Source: Salinarimonas ramus (GTDB taxonomy: Bacteria > Pseudomonadota > Alphaproteobacteria > Rhizobiales > Beijerinckiaceae). From it: a stretch of 64,000 nucleotides of DNA. This document shows positions 47,011 through 57,000 of this stretch, in pieces. The notes under the pieces are model-generated. The model was not told the DNA's origin. It saw only the letters and a program-made list of their open reading frames with translations, and did not search any database. The stretch covers positions 395,904 to 459,903 of the forward strand of contig NZ_BMMF01000002.1 in assembly GCF_014645695.1 (NCBI RefSeq). Direction: 5' to 3'. The position numbers and the translations under genes are program-made. The stretch's first letter is position 1; every line of letters begins with the position of its first letter.

Positions 47011-47991
47011 ATGAGACGCGCGCTCGACTACATCTGGCCGGTCGTCGGCCTCCTGGCGGTGGCGTTCTCGTTCTGGCTGCTCGCCGAGGAATTGCGCGCC
47101 ATCTCCGCCGAGGACGTGCTCGACGCCATGGCGGCCATCGGCCCCTGGCAGCTCGCCGCCGCCGCGGCGGCGACGGTCGCGGGCTACGCCATGCTCGCGT
47201 GGTACGACCGGATCGCGCTCCTGCATCTGGGCGTGACGCACATCTCCTGGACGTTCATCACGCTCGCCTCCTTCACCACCTACGCGCTCTCGCACAATAT
47301 CGGCGCCTCCGTGCTCTCCGGCGCCATGGTGCGCTACCGCGCCTATTCCTCGCGCGGGCTCTCGACGAGCCAGATCGCGATCCTGGTGGGGCTGTGCTCC
47401 TTCACCTTCGTGCTGGGCGTCGTGCTGCTGGCGGGGCTCGTCCTCGTCTTCGAGCCCTACGTGCTGGCGCGGCTCACGGGCCTCCTGCCGGGCTTCATGG
47501 AGATCGAGGCGCTGGCGCGCGGGGTGGGCGCGCTGCTGCTCTGCCTCGTCGCGCTCTACCTGGTTGGCTCGCTCATGGGCCTGCCGCCCCTGCGCATCCG
47601 CGCCTTCCGGCTCGACTATCCGCGCCCGGCGGTGACGCTGCGCCAGCTCGCGGCCTCGACGCTCGATCTGCTGTTCACGGCAGCGATCGTCTACTTCCTG
47701 CTGCCGTGGGACCAGAACCCGGGCTATTTCGTCGTCCTCGCCGTGTTCCTCGCCTCGTTCTCGGCGGCCTTGATCTCTCATGCGCCCGGCGGGCTCGGCG
47801 TGTTCGAGCTCGTCTTCGTGGCGGCGATGCCGGACATCCCGGACGCGGAGCTCCTCGCGGCTCTCGTCCTGTTCCGCGTGCTCTACCTGCTCATCCCCTT
47901 CGCCTTCTCCCTCGTGGTCGTCGCGATCTTCGAGCGACGCAAGCTCGCGCAGGCGCTCAAGGAGCGCACGCGGCGGATCAAGAAACGCTGA
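47011..47991 (+). CDS. Lysylphosphatidylglycerol synthase TM-region / flippase-like membrane protein (second copy)
   Basis: 326-residue polytopic protein with about eight hydrophobic segments. Family motifs: SFTTYALSHNIGASVLSGAMVRYRAYS and SHAPGGLGVFELVF (the GGLGxxE motif of the UPF0104/MprF flippase domain). Resembles the N-terminal half of MprF without the aminoacyltransferase half. It differs clearly in sequence from the member at 25161, so it is not a recent duplicate. The end is basic (RRKLAQALKERTRRIKKR). Confidence 0.88.
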   Translation: MRRALDYIWPVVGLLAVAFSFWLLAEELRAISAEDVLDAMAAIGPWQLAAAAAATVAGYAMLAWYDRIALLHLGVTHISWTFITLASFTTYALSHNIGASVLSGAMVRYRAYSSRGLSTSQIAILVGLCSFTFVLGVVLLAGLVLVFEPYVLARLTGLLPGFMEIEALARGVGALLLCLVALYLVGSLMGLPPLRIRAFRLDYPRPAVTLRQLAASTLDLLFTAAIVYFLLPWDQNPGYFVVLAVFLASFSAALISHAPGGLGVFELVFVAAMPDIPDAELLAALVLFRVLYLLIPFAFSLVVVAIFERRKLAQALKERTRRIKKR

Positions 47992-48005
47992 GAAAGCGGG
48001 GGAGC

Positions 48006-48036
48006 AAAAAAATTGGGCCGTCCCGAAGGACGGCCC
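48006..48036 (-). terminator. Rho-independent terminator for a minus-strand transcript
   Basis: Arms GGGCCGTCC (48015-48023) and GGACGGCCC (48028-48036) around CGAA; on the minus strand the stem is followed by AA and seven T (48012-48006). No T-run exists on the plus strand, so it does not serve the gene ending at 47991, and no protein gene on the minus strand lies upstream of it. Confidence 0.75.
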
Positions 48037-48215
48037 GCCTCTGACTGTTTGCGTTCACGACCCCGATAAACCGGGGGGCTGGGGGGCTGACGTGTCCGGC
48101 AAACCGAAGCCGCGAACCAGCGAGGCATGATCATTGATCGCAGCCCATCGGGGCGGCCACTGGGCGCGAAAACGGCGAAACTGTGATTTTGCCGTTTTGG
48201 ACCGAAAAACGAGCT
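48037..48215 (-). ncRNA. Candidate small RNA ending at the minus-strand terminator
   Basis: The presence of a strong minus-strand terminator with no minus-strand gene upstream suggests an RNA gene in this gap. Within it there is a stem CCCCG/CGGGG at 48062-48077 and C-rich unpaired stretches on the minus strand that could pair with ribosome-binding sites. The 5' end and promoter are not defined; boundaries given are the available gap. No known RNA family was recognised. Confidence 0.35.
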
Positions 48216-48227
48216 CTATCATTGATC
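48130..48227 (+). repeat. Two copies of ATCATTGATC upstream of the ABC operon
   Basis: ATCATTGATC occurs at 48130-48139 and 48218-48227, 88 bp apart. Both are within partial palindromes built on TGATCA/TTGATC, so they may be binding sites for one regulator. Confidence 0.45.
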
Positions 48228-48235
48228 AAGGTCAT
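48222..48235 (+). promoter_or_regulatory. Candidate FNR/FixK-type site
   Basis: TTGATCAAGGTCAT matches 8 of the 10 fixed positions of the FNR/FixK box TTGAT-N4-ATCAA. It lies 36 bp before the ATG of the ABC ATPase gene and could give oxygen-dependent control. It overlaps the second ATCATTGATC repeat. Confidence 0.3.
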
Positions 48236-48270
48236 GGCGAGTGCTCGTAAATCGGTATTTCTCGCCATTC

Positions 48271-48993
48271 ATGAACGTCGAGAGCACTACACGGCTTGTC
48301 TTCCGCACGCACGGCCTCGCCAAGGTGTACCGCACCGGCGACGTCGAGGTGAACGCTTTGCGCGGCGTGGACTTCGAGGCGCGCGCGGGCGAGTTCGTCG
48401 TGCTGCTCGGGCCGTCGGGCTCGGGCAAGTCGACCTTCCTCAACATCATCGGCGGGCTCGACCGGCCGACCACGGGCGAGGCCTGGTTCCAGGACCACGA
48501 CCTCGCCCACGCCAGCGACGGCGCGCTCACGGCCTATCGCCGCGACCATGTCGGCTTCGTCTTCCAGTTCTACAATCTCGTGCCGAGCCTCACGGCGCGC
48601 GAGAACGTGCGCCTCGTCACCGAGATCGCGCGAAACCCGATGAGCGCCGAGGAGGCGCTCGACGTCGTCGGGCTCGGCGACCGGCTCGACCATTTCCCCG
48701 CCCAGCTCTCCGGGGGCGAGCAGCAGCGCGTCGCCATCGCCCGCGCCATCGCCAAGCGCCCCGAGGTGCTGCTGTGCGACGAGCCCACCGGCGCGCTCGA
48801 TTCGCGCACGGGCGTGAAGGTGCTCGACGCCCTCATGCGCGTGAACGAGACCTTCGGCGCGACGACCCTCGTCATCACCCACAATGCCGGCATCGCGGCG
48901 ATCGCCCACCGCGTCGTGCGCTTCGCCGACGGGCGTATCCAGGCGGTCGAGACCAACACCGCCCGCCTGCGCCCCGAGGAGATCACGTGGTGA
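48271..48993 (+). CDS. ABC transporter ATP-binding protein (MacB/LolD type)
   Basis: 240 residues from ATG 48271 (a GTG at 48241 is possible). Walker [11 protein letters not shown]-loop [18 protein letters not shown], signature [14 protein letters not shown], Walker [13 protein letters not shown] and the H-loop VITHN are intact. The FQFYNL and PTGALDS features place it with MacB/LolD exporters, which work by mechanotransmission. Its permease (49220) and adaptor (51588) follow, forming an envelope exporter. Confidence 0.95.
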   Translation: MNVESTTRLVFRTHGLAKVYRTGDVEVNALRGVDFEARAGEFVVLLGPSGSGKSTFLNIIGGLDRPTTGEAWFQDHDLAHASDGALTAYRRDHVGFVFQFYNLVPSLTARENVRLVTEIARNPMSAEEALDVVGLGDRLDHFPAQLSGGEQQRVAIARAIAKRPEVLLCDEPTGALDSRTGVKVLDALMRVNETFGATTLVITHNAGIAAIAHRVVRFADGRIQAVETNTARLRPEEITW

Positions 48994-49012
48994 GCGGGAT
49001 CGCCGCATCTCC

Positions 49013-49197
49013 CTCCTTCCCTGTAGGGGAAGGTGGCACGCCGCGAAGCGACGTGACGGATGGGGCACGCCGAAAGGCGTGTTCCGCGAAGCGGAAGCCC
49101 CGGTGTCCGCGATCGCACGTTCGTTTCGGCTTAGCCGAACGCTGCGCGCCCCATCCGTCTCGGCTGCGCCGAGCCACCTTCCCCTACTGGGAAGGAG
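49013..49197. repeat. Palindromic intergenic repeat element (REP/RIME-like)
   Basis: The ends are inverted copies: CTCCTTCCC-T-GTAGGGGAAGG at 49013 and its complement, ending GGGAAGGAG at 49197, agree in 24 of 25 positions; further in, GACGGATGGGG and CCCCATCCGTC also pair. The arms carry small internal hairpins such as CGGCTGCGCCG. This composition resembles the mosaic palindromic elements widespread in Rhizobiales genomes. It fills almost the whole gap between the ATPase and permease genes. Confidence 0.75.
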
Positions 49198-49219
49198 AGG
49201 GTCGCGGGGGGCGTCGCCG

Positions 49220-51583
49220 ATGAGTGCGCTCGATCGCAAGCTCCTGCGCGATCTCGTGCGGCTGTGGCCGCAGGCGCTCGCCATCGCGCTGGTCATGGCG
49301 GCGGGCGTCGCGACGTTGATCCTCGGTGTGGGCGCCCACGACTCGCTCTCCGAGACGCGCGCGGCCTATTACGAGCGAAACCGCTTCTCCGACGTCTTCG
49401 CCGGCGTCACCCGCGCGCCCGAGCGGATCGCGTCGCGCATCGCCGAGATCGACGGCGTCGGCGCGGTGGAGACGCGGACGGCCAAGATCGCGCTCCTCGA
49501 TCTGCCTGACATCCCCGAGCCCGCCTCCGCCATCTTCGTCTCGCTGCCCGATTGGGGGGAGCAGGCGCTCGACCTGATCACGCTGCGCTCGGGACGCACG
49601 CCGCTTCCCGGCGCGACCCGCGAGGTCGTCGTCTCCGAGCCGTTCGCGCAGGCCCACGGCTACGAGATCGGCTCGACCTTCGCCGCCATCCTGAACGGCG
49701 TGAAGCGCGAGCTGACCATCGTCGGCACCGCGCTCTCGCCGGAATTCGTCTACGCGCTCGGCCCCTGGGACCTGATGCCCGACGATCGCCGTTTCGGCGT
49801 CGTGTGGATGTCGCGCTCCGCGCTCGCCGCCGCCTACGACCTGGAGGGCGCCTTCTCGGACCTGCGCGTGCGCCTCCTGCGCGGCGCCTCCGAGAGCGCC
49901 GTCATCGAGGAGATCGACCGCATTCTCGCGCCCTATGGCGGCGAGGGCGCGCACGGGCGCAAGGACCAGCTCTCCCACGCCTTCCTCGACGCGGAGCTGA
50001 CGCAGCTCGAAGCCATGAGCCGCATCCTGCCGCCGATCTTCCTCGTCGTGGCGGCCTTCCTCGTGAACATGACGCTGGCGCGCCTCATCACCCTCGAGCG
50101 CGAGCAGATCGGGCTCATGAAGGCGCTCGGCTATTCCAATTTCGCGGTGGGGCTGCACTACCTGAAATTCGTCGCCGCCATCGCCCTCATCGGGGCCGTC
50201 ATCGGGTCGGGCGCGGGCACCTGGCTCGGCACGCAGCTGACGCGGATGTACGGCGACTTCTTCCACTTCCCCTTCCTGATCTTCCGCATGGATCCGGCGA
50301 CCTACCTCGTCGCCGTGGGCGTCACGCTCCTCGCCGCGATCGTCGGCGCGCTGAAGGCGGTGGCGGGCGTCGTGCGGCTCGCGCCGGCGGTAGCGATGAC
50401 GCCGCCCGCGCCGGCGCGCTACCGGCGCACGCTCCTCGACCGGCTCCACGCCGCCCTGCGCATGCCGCAGGCCGGGGTGATGACGATGCGCCACCTCGTG
50501 CGCTATCCCGGTCGCTCGCTCGGCGGCCTCGTCGGCATCGCGCTCGCGACCGCGATCCTGGTCGGTTCGTTCTGGTCCTACGGGTCGATCGAGTTCATGA
50601 TCGACGTCACCTTCCACCGCGCCGACCGGCAGGACGCCACCATCACCTTCGTCGGCGAGCGGGAGGCCTCCGCCCTCTACGAGATCGCGCGGCTACCCGG
50701 CGTCATGGCGGCGGAGCCCTACCGCTCGGTGCCCGCGAAGCTGCGGAGCGGGACGATCGAGCGGCGTGTCGCCATCACCGGCAAGCCGGAGGGTGCGGAC
50801 CTCTCCCGCGTGCTCGACTCCGACCTCGCTCCCGTGCGCCTGCCCGAGAGCGGCCTCGCGCTCTCCGACCAGCTCGCCGACATCCTGCGCGTGGAGACCG
50901 GGGACCTGATCGAGGTCGAGCTGATGGCGGGCGACCGCCGCACCGTGACGTTGCCCGTCGCCATGGTGGTCGAGGGCTATCTGGGGCTCATGGCCTATGC
51001 CGACATCGGCACGGTCAACCGGCTGATGCGCGAGGGCGCGCTCGTCTCGGGCGTGCATCTCGCCCTCGACGAGACCGCGCGGGACGACCTGTTCGCGGAG
51101 CTGAAAGCGATCCCCGCCGCGAGCTTCGTCGCGCTCCAGCGCGTGTCGCTCGCCAAGTTCCGCGAGACGCTGGCGCAGAACCTGCTGATGATGGTGTCGA
51201 TCTACGCGACGCTCGCCGCCATCATCGCCTTCGGCGTCGTCTACAATTTTGCGCGCATCTCGCTCTCCGAGCAGGGCCGCGAGCTCGCCTCGCTGCGCGT
51301 GCTCGGCTTCACCAACGCCGAGATCTCCTGGATCCTGCTCTCGGAGCTCGCGATCCTCGTCCTCCTCGCCCAGCCCGTGGGCTGGCTCGTCGGCTACGGC
51401 TTCGCGATGGCGATGGCGGCGGGGTTCGAGAGCGAGCTCTACCGCGTCCCCCTCGTCGTGAACCGCGACGTCTACGCCTGGGCGAGCCTCGTCGTGGTGG
51501 GCGCCGCCCTCGTCTCCGGGCTGATCGTGCGCCGGCGCATCGATCGGCTCGACCTCATCGCCGTGCTCAAGACCCGGGAATGA
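49220..51583 (+). CDS. ABC transporter permease (FtsX/MacB type, duplicated)
   Basis: 787-residue permease. First helix at residues 17-38 (QALAIALVMAAGVATLIL), a large periplasmic domain, a three-helix FtsX core (LPPIFLVVAAFLVNMTLARL...LMKALGYSNFAVGLHYL), then a second copy (SLGGLVGIALATAILVGS, a periplasmic part, and VVYNFARISLSEQGRELASLRVLGFTNAEI to the C-terminus). The double arrangement is that of the DUF214/FtsX permeases. It partners the ATPase at 48271 and the adaptor 4 bp downstream. Confidence 0.93.
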   Translation: MSALDRKLLRDLVRLWPQALAIALVMAAGVATLILGVGAHDSLSETRAAYYERNRFSDVFAGVTRAPERIASRIAEIDGVGAVETRTAKIALLDLPDIPEPASAIFVSLPDWGEQALDLITLRSGRTPLPGATREVVVSEPFAQAHGYEIGSTFAAILNGVKRELTIVGTALSPEFVYALGPWDLMPDDRRFGVVWMSRSALAAAYDLEGAFSDLRVRLLRGASESAVIEEIDRILAPYGGEGAHGRKDQLSHAFLDAELTQLEAMSRILPPIFLVVAAFLVNMTLARLITLEREQIGLMKALGYSNFAVGLHYLKFVAAIALIGAVIGSGAGTWLGTQLTRMYGDFFHFPFLIFRMDPATYLVAVGVTLLAAIVGALKAVAGVVRLAPAVAMTPPAPARYRRTLLDRLHAALRMPQAGVMTMRHLVRYPGRSLGGLVGIALATAILVGSFWSYGSIEFMIDVTFHRADRQDATITFVGEREASALYEIARLPGVMAAEPYRSVPAKLRSGTIERRVAITGKPEGADLSRVLDSDLAPVRLPESGLALSDQLADILRVETGDLIEVELMAGDRRTVTLPVAMVVEGYLGLMAYADIGTVNRLMREGALVSGVHLALDETARDDLFAELKAIPAASFVALQRVSLAKFRETLAQNLLMMVSIYATLAAIIAFGVVYNFARISLSEQGRELASLRVLGFTNAEISWILLSELAILVLLAQPVGWLVGYGFAMAMAAGFESELYRVPLVVNRDVYAWASLVVVGAALVSGLIVRRRIDRLDLIAVLKTRE

Positions 51584-51587
51584 TCCG

Positions 51588-52781
51588 ATGAAGCGCGTGA
51601 TCCTCGCGATCCTCGTCCTCGCCGTCGCCGCCGCCGCGTTCTGGGCGCTGCGACCGCAGCCGATCCCGGCCGATCTCGCCACGATCGCGGCGGGCCCGCT
51701 CGCCGTCACCGTCGAGGACGAGGGCATGACGCGCATCGAGGAGGTCTACACGGTCTCCGCCCCCATGGGCGGCACGCTCCAGCGCTCGCCTCGCCACGTG
51801 GGGGACGTCGTCGTCGCCGGCGAGACGATCCTCGCCGTGATCGAGCCCATGGCGCCGGGCTTCCTCGACATCCGCTCACAGCGCGTCGCCGAGGCCGCCG
51901 TCGAGGCCGCGGCCTCGGCCGTGGCGCTCGCGGAGGCGCAGGTGAGCCAGGCGGCGGCGGAGCTCGAATTCGCGCAGAGCGATCTCGCGCGCGCGCAGGA
52001 GCTCGCGCGCCGCGAGACCATCTCCACCCGCGACCTCGACCGCGCGCGGCTCACGGTTCGCACGGCGGAGAGCGCGCTCGCATCCGCGGAGGCGACGCGG
52101 GACGTGCGCGTGCGCGAGCTCGAGAGCGCGCGCGCGAACCTGATCCAGCCCGGGAGCGAGGCGGGCCCCTCCCCTACCTGCTGCGTCCAGGTGCGCTCGC
52201 CCGTCGACGGGCAGGTGCTCGACGTCGTCGTCGAGAGCGAGCAGGTGGTCCAGGCGGGCGCGCCCCTCGTCGAGGTGGGCGATCCCGACAGGCTCGAGAT
52301 CGTCGTCGACCTCCTCTCCCGCGACGCGGTGCGCGTCGAGCCGGGCGATGGCGCGCTCATCGACGATTGGGGCGGCGACGCGCCGCTCGCCGCCCGCGTC
52401 GTGCGCGTGGAGCCCACCGCCTTCACCGAGGTCTCGGCGCTCGGCATCGAGGAGCAGCGCGTGCGCGTGATCCTCGCCCTCCTCGACCCCGCGGCCGCGC
52501 AGGGCAAGCTCGGCCACCGCTACCGCGTCGTCGCCCGCATCGTCGTCTGGGAGGAGGACGACGTCGTCCAGGTCCCGCTCGGCGCCCTCTTCCGCGAAGG
52601 CGGCGACTGGGCCGTCTTCGTGGTGGAGGACGGCACCGCGCAGGTCCGCTTGGTGACGCTGGGCGAGCGCACCATGCGCACGGCGCAAGTGCTCTCGGGC
52701 CTGGAGGAGGGCGAGACGGTGATCCTGCATGCGAGCGATCGGATCGAGGCGGGGGCGGAGGTGGTGGGAAGGGAGGGGTGA
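51588..52781 (+). CDS. HlyD/MacA-type periplasmic adaptor of the ABC exporter
   Basis: 397 residues. N-terminal membrane anchor (residues 4-20, VILAILVLAVAAAAFWAL), lipoyl halves (SAPMGGTLQRSPRHVGDVVVAGE and VRSPVDGQVLDVVVESEQVV), an alpha-hairpin (about 95-185, AEAAVEAAASAVALAEAQVSQ...), and beta domains ending in the adaptor-typical VLSGLEEGETVILHASDRIEAG. It would link the ABC permease to an outer-membrane channel. Confidence 0.93.
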   Translation: MKRVILAILVLAVAAAAFWALRPQPIPADLATIAAGPLAVTVEDEGMTRIEEVYTVSAPMGGTLQRSPRHVGDVVVAGETILAVIEPMAPGFLDIRSQRVAEAAVEAAASAVALAEAQVSQAAAELEFAQSDLARAQELARRETISTRDLDRARLTVRTAESALASAEATRDVRVRELESARANLIQPGSEAGPSPTCCVQVRSPVDGQVLDVVVESEQVVQAGAPLVEVGDPDRLEIVVDLLSRDAVRVEPGDGALIDDWGGDAPLAARVVRVEPTAFTEVSALGIEEQRVRVILALLDPAAAQGKLGHRYRVVARIVVWEEDDVVQVPLGALFREGGDWAVFVVEDGTAQVRLVTLGERTMRTAQVLSGLEEGETVILHASDRIEAGAEVVGREG

Positions 52782-52899
52782 GCTGGGGGGTGAACCTAAC
52801 CCTATCCAGAGTTACTTCTACTCGAACAATTGCTGAATGGTTGCATGGCCGGCCTGTCCGAGCTAATGAGCGGCATGATCATTTTCGAGGACGTTGGCG

Positions 52900-53235
52900 T
52901 TGGAGATCCGCTTCAGGCATCGGAAGCTGGCAAATACCGTCAACTCGGCAGATCTGCTGGAACGGCGATACGGTCCACGTATCGCGCGGGCGATCCGTGC
53001 TCGGCTCGCCATCCTCGCTGCGGCTGCGAACCTCGCCGATGTGCCTTCGACACCGCCGGTGCGCTGTCATCAGCTCAGAGCGGACCGCGACGAGCAATAC
53101 GCAGTCGACCTCGTCCATCCCCACCGCCTCGTCTTCGAGCCGGATGACGACCCTATACCGCGCCTTCCCGACGGCGGCATCGACAGGACCCGCGTGACGG
53201 CGATCGTCGTTGCCGATATACTCGATTATCATTGA
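52900..53235 (+). CDS. higB: HigB-type toxin (RelE/ParE superfamily)
   Basis: 111 residues from TTG 52900, chosen because GAGGACG lies 8 bp upstream and homologues begin (M)EIRF; a TTG at 52894 is too close. Body: LERRYGPRIARAIRARLAILAAAANLADV, RCHQLRADRDEQYAVDLVHPHRLVFEP, and the C-terminal RVTAIVVADILDYH, matching the HigB/'killer' group of ribosome-dependent mRNA interferases. higA follows by 11 bp. The toxin-first order is typical of higBA. Confidence 0.88.
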   Translation: MEIRFRHRKLANTVNSADLLERRYGPRIARAIRARLAILAAAANLADVPSTPPVRCHQLRADRDEQYAVDLVHPHRLVFEPDDDPIPRLPDGGIDRTRVTAIVVADILDYH

Positions 53236-53246
53236 GGACGGCCGTC

Positions 53247-53555
53247 ATGCCCACCAGCACCTTTGCCTACGAGCCCGATTACGTCGTCACTCCGTGCGAG
53301 GTCCTGGCCGAGCATCTGGAGGCGCTCGCTCTCACGCCCCGCGCGTTCGCGGATCGCAGCGGCATCCCGCTCGCGCGCATCGAGGCGTTCCTCGCGGGAG
53401 ACGACGCGATCGACGCCGAGCTCGCGCAGAGGCTCGCGAGCGGGTCCGGGGTGAGCGCGGAGATCTGGGGGGCGCTCGACGAGCGCCGACGGCGATCGGC
53501 CCCCGATAGCGCCGACGGGTGGAGCGAGGTGCCGGATCGCGCACCAGGCCGCTGA
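53247..53555 (+). CDS. higA: HigA-type antitoxin (XRE helix-turn-helix)
   Basis: 102 residues. After a polar start (MPTSTFAYEPDYVVTPCEVLAEHLEAL) comes a helix-turn-helix (LTPRAFADRSGIPLARIEAFLAGDDAIDAELAQRLASGSGVSAEIW) of HigA/VapI type. It should neutralise HigB and repress the operon. GAGGACGG lies 5 bp before the ATG. The C-terminus differs from typical HigA (a short polar tail after ALDERRRRSAPD). Confidence 0.88.
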   Translation: MPTSTFAYEPDYVVTPCEVLAEHLEALALTPRAFADRSGIPLARIEAFLAGDDAIDAELAQRLASGSGVSAEIWGALDERRRRSAPDSADGWSEVPDRAPGR

Positions 53556-53647
53556 GGCTCCCCCCTCCCCGCCTCCCACCTTCCAATCCCCGCCCCACCA
53601 GCTATATACGCCCCGGAACCCTGAAGCCTCATCCCGGGAGCGCCCCC

Positions 53648-53944
53648 ATGACCGGAACCACCCGCTCGAGCGTCGATCTCGACACGCGGCGCAAGAAGAT
53701 CCTGTTTCGGTCCTGGCACCGGGGCATCCGCGAGATGGACCTGATCATGGGCCGCTTCGCCGATGCCGAGATCGGCACGCTCACCGACGCGGAGCTCGAC
53801 CAGTTCGAGGCGCTGATCGAGGTGCCCGACCGCGACCTGTTCCGCTGGATCAGCGGCGAGGACGAGGTGCCCGAGAACTACGACACGCCGATGTTCCGGC
53901 GGGTGAAGGCGTTCCACACCCACGGCGCGCCGATCCACGTCTGA
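53648..53944 (+). CDS. sdhE: Succinate dehydrogenase assembly factor 2 (FAD assembly)
   Basis: 98-residue SdhE/Sdh5 protein that assists covalent FAD attachment to SdhA. The invariant RGxRE motif is present as SWHRGIREMDLIMGRFAD, followed by LDQFEALIEVPDRDLFRWISG. mfd follows after 120 bp, as often in alphaproteobacteria (sdhE-mfd neighbours). Confidence 0.94.
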   Translation: MTGTTRSSVDLDTRRKKILFRSWHRGIREMDLIMGRFADAEIGTLTDAELDQFEALIEVPDRDLFRWISGEDEVPENYDTPMFRRVKAFHTHGAPIHV

Positions 53945-54064
53945 CGCCGCGCGCGTCGACGCTCCGCAGCGCCCGCCCGAACCCGGGGCGGGCGCTCTCC
54001 GTTTCGACCCCGGGCGGCGCGCCGCTGCGCCACGACCCCCGACCGCAGACCAGATCCCAGAACG

Positions 54065-57000
54065 ATGCCCAAAGCGCCCGCCGCCCGCGCGTCCCTCTCC
54101 CTCCTCCCGCGCCGCGCCGTCGACCTCGTCGGCGCCGGCGAGAGCCTGACGCTCGCGAGCGCGCCGGACGGGTTCGACGCGCTGGCGCTGGGCGCGCTCG
54201 CGCTCGGGCTCAAGGAGAAGGCGGAGCGCTCGGCCATCCTCGTCCACGTGGCGCGGGACGGGCAGCGGGCGCAGGCGCTGGAGCGGGCGCTGGCCTTCGT
54301 GGCGCCGGGCCTCGAGGTGCTGAGCTTCCCCGCCTGGGACTGCCAGCCCTACGACCGCGTCTCGCCCGCGGGCGCGGTCTCTGCGCAGCGCATGACGACG
54401 CTGGCGCGGCTGGCCCGCACCAAGTCCTCGCCAGAGCGCCCGCGCATCCTCTCCACCACGGTGAACGCGATCCTCCAGCGCACCGTGCCCAAGGCCCGCA
54501 TCCTGGCGGACACGTTCTCGGCCCAGCCCGGCAACGTCATCGCCATGGAATCCATCGTCCAGTGGCTCGAGATCAACGGCTTCCTGCGCACCGGCACCGT
54601 GCAGGAGACCGGCGAGTACGCGGTGCGCGGCGGCATCCTCGACCTCTGGGCGCCGGGCCTCGCGAGCCCGGTGCGGCTCGACTTCTTCGGCGACAGCCTC
54701 GAATCGATCCGCGCCTTCGATCCCGAGAGCCAGCGCACGACGACGACGCTGCGCGGCCTCGACTTCGTGCCCATGTCGGAGGTGCAGCTCACCACCGCCT
54801 CCATCAAGCGCTTCCGCCAGGGCTACGCCGCGACCTTCGGCGCGCCGGGGCGCGACGATCTCCTCTACGAGGCGATCTCGGAGGGCCGGCGCTATGCCGG
54901 CCTCGAGCATTGGATGCCGCTCTTCTACGAGAGCCTCGACACGCTCTTCGCCTACGTCGAGGGCGCGCCCGTCGTCCTCGATCACCAGGCGGAGGACGCC
55001 GCCGGCGAGCGGCTCTCCACGGTGCGCGACTATCACGACGCCCGCCGCCAGCAGGTGGACGAGCGCCAGCCGGGCATCGCGCCCTACAATCCCTTGAAGC
55101 CGGATGCGCTCTACCTCTCCCCCGCGGAGTGGGCGTCGCGGCTCGAGGGCGCGGCGACGGTGCGGGTGACGCCCTTCGCGCTGCCGCCGGGCGAGGGACG
55201 CCTCGTCGTCGATTGCGGCGCGCGGCGCGGGCGCGCCTTCGTCGCCGAGCGCGAGGCGGAGGGCACCAACGTGTTCGAGGCCGCGGCCGAGCACGTCAAG
55301 GCGCTCCAGTCCGCCGGCAAGGCCGTGATCCTCGCCGCCTGGTCGGAGGGCTCGCGCGAGCGCCTCGGCCACGTCGTCTCCGACCACGGCATCGCGCGCA
55401 CAAAGCCCATCCGGCGTCTCGCCGAGCTCGCCGATCTCGGCCGTGACGAGGTCGCGCTCGCGGTGCTCGGCATCGAGGCCGGCTTCGAGACGGACACGTT
55501 CGCCGTCATCGGCGAGCAGGACATCCTGGGCGACCGGCTGGTGCGGCCGCGCCGGCGTTCCAAGCGCCCGCAGGACGTGCTCTCGGAGGTCTCCGCGCTG
55601 ACGATGGGCGACGTCGTCGTCCATGCCGATCACGGCATCGGCCGCTTCGTGGGCCTCAAGACGATCGAGGCCGCCGGGGCGCCGCACGATTGCCTGGAGC
55701 TGCACTACAACGGCGGCGACCGTCTGTTCCTGCCCGTCGAGAACATCGAGCTCCTGACCCGCTACGGGTCCGAGGACACGGAGGTCCAGCTCGACAAGCT
55801 CGGCGGCGGCGCCTGGCAGGCCCGCAAGGCCAAGATGAAGAAGCGCATCCGCGAGATGGCGGGGCAGCTCATCCAGATCGCGGCCGCGCGCATCCTCAAG
55901 GAGGCGCCCAAGCTCGCGCCGGCCGAGGGGCTCTACGACGAGTTCGCCGCGCGCTTCCCCTTCGAGGAGACCGAGGACCAGCTCACCGCCATCGACGCCG
56001 TGCTCACCGACATGGCGTCCGGCCGGCCCATGGACCGGCTGGTCTGCGGCGACGTCGGCTTCGGCAAGACCGAGGTCGCCCTGCGCGCCGCCTTCGCGGC
56101 GGCCATGGCCGGCAAGCAGGTGGCGGTGGTGGCACCCACGACGCTTCTCGCGCGCCAGCACTACAAGACCTTCTGCGAACGCTTCAAGGGCCTGCCCGTG
56201 CAGGTCGGCCACGCCTCGCGCTTCGTCGGGTCCGCCGAGATCAAGCGCGTCAAGGAGGGCCTCGCCGACGGCACGATGGACATCGTGGTGGGCACCCACG
56301 CGCTCTTGGGCAAGAGCATCACCTTCAAGGATCTCGGCCTCGTCATCGTCGACGAGGAGCAGCATTTCGGCGTCACCCACAAGGAGCGCCTGAAGGAGCT
56401 GCGCGCCGAGGTGCACATGCTCACGCTCTCGGCGACGCCGATCCCGCGCACGCTCCAGCTCGCGCTCACCGGCGTGCGCGAGCTCTCCATCATCGCGACG
56501 CCGCCCGTCGATCGCCTGGCCGTGCGCACCTTCGTCACGCCCTTCGATCCGCTGCTCGTGCGCGAGGCGCTCCTGCGCGAGCGCTATCGCGGCGGGCAGT
56601 CCTTCTACGTCGTGCCGCGCATCGAGGACATCGCCGAGGTGAAGGAGTTCCTCGACCGCGAGATGCCCGAAGCCAAGGTCGCGGTGGCGCACGGCCAGAT
56701 GGCGGCGACGCAGCTCGAGGACGTGATGACCGCCTTCTACGAGGGCAAGTTCGACATTCTGCTCTCGACCACGATCGTCGAATCGGGGCTCGACATCCCA
56801 ACCGCGAACACGCTCATCGTACACCGCGCCGACATGTTCGGCCTCGCCCAGCTCTACCAGCTGCGCGGGCGCGTCGGCCGCTCGAAGACGCGCGCCTACG
56901 CGCTCTTCACCGTGCCGGCGAACCGCCAGCTGACGGTCCAGGCGGAGCGTCGCCTCAAGGTGCTGCAATCGCTGGAGACGCTGGGCGCCGGCTTCCAGCT

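Noticed and set aside
52782..52899. Extra small gene before higB
   Set aside because: The short frames overlap the promoter area and lack similarity; the stretch is AT-richer and fits a promoter region.
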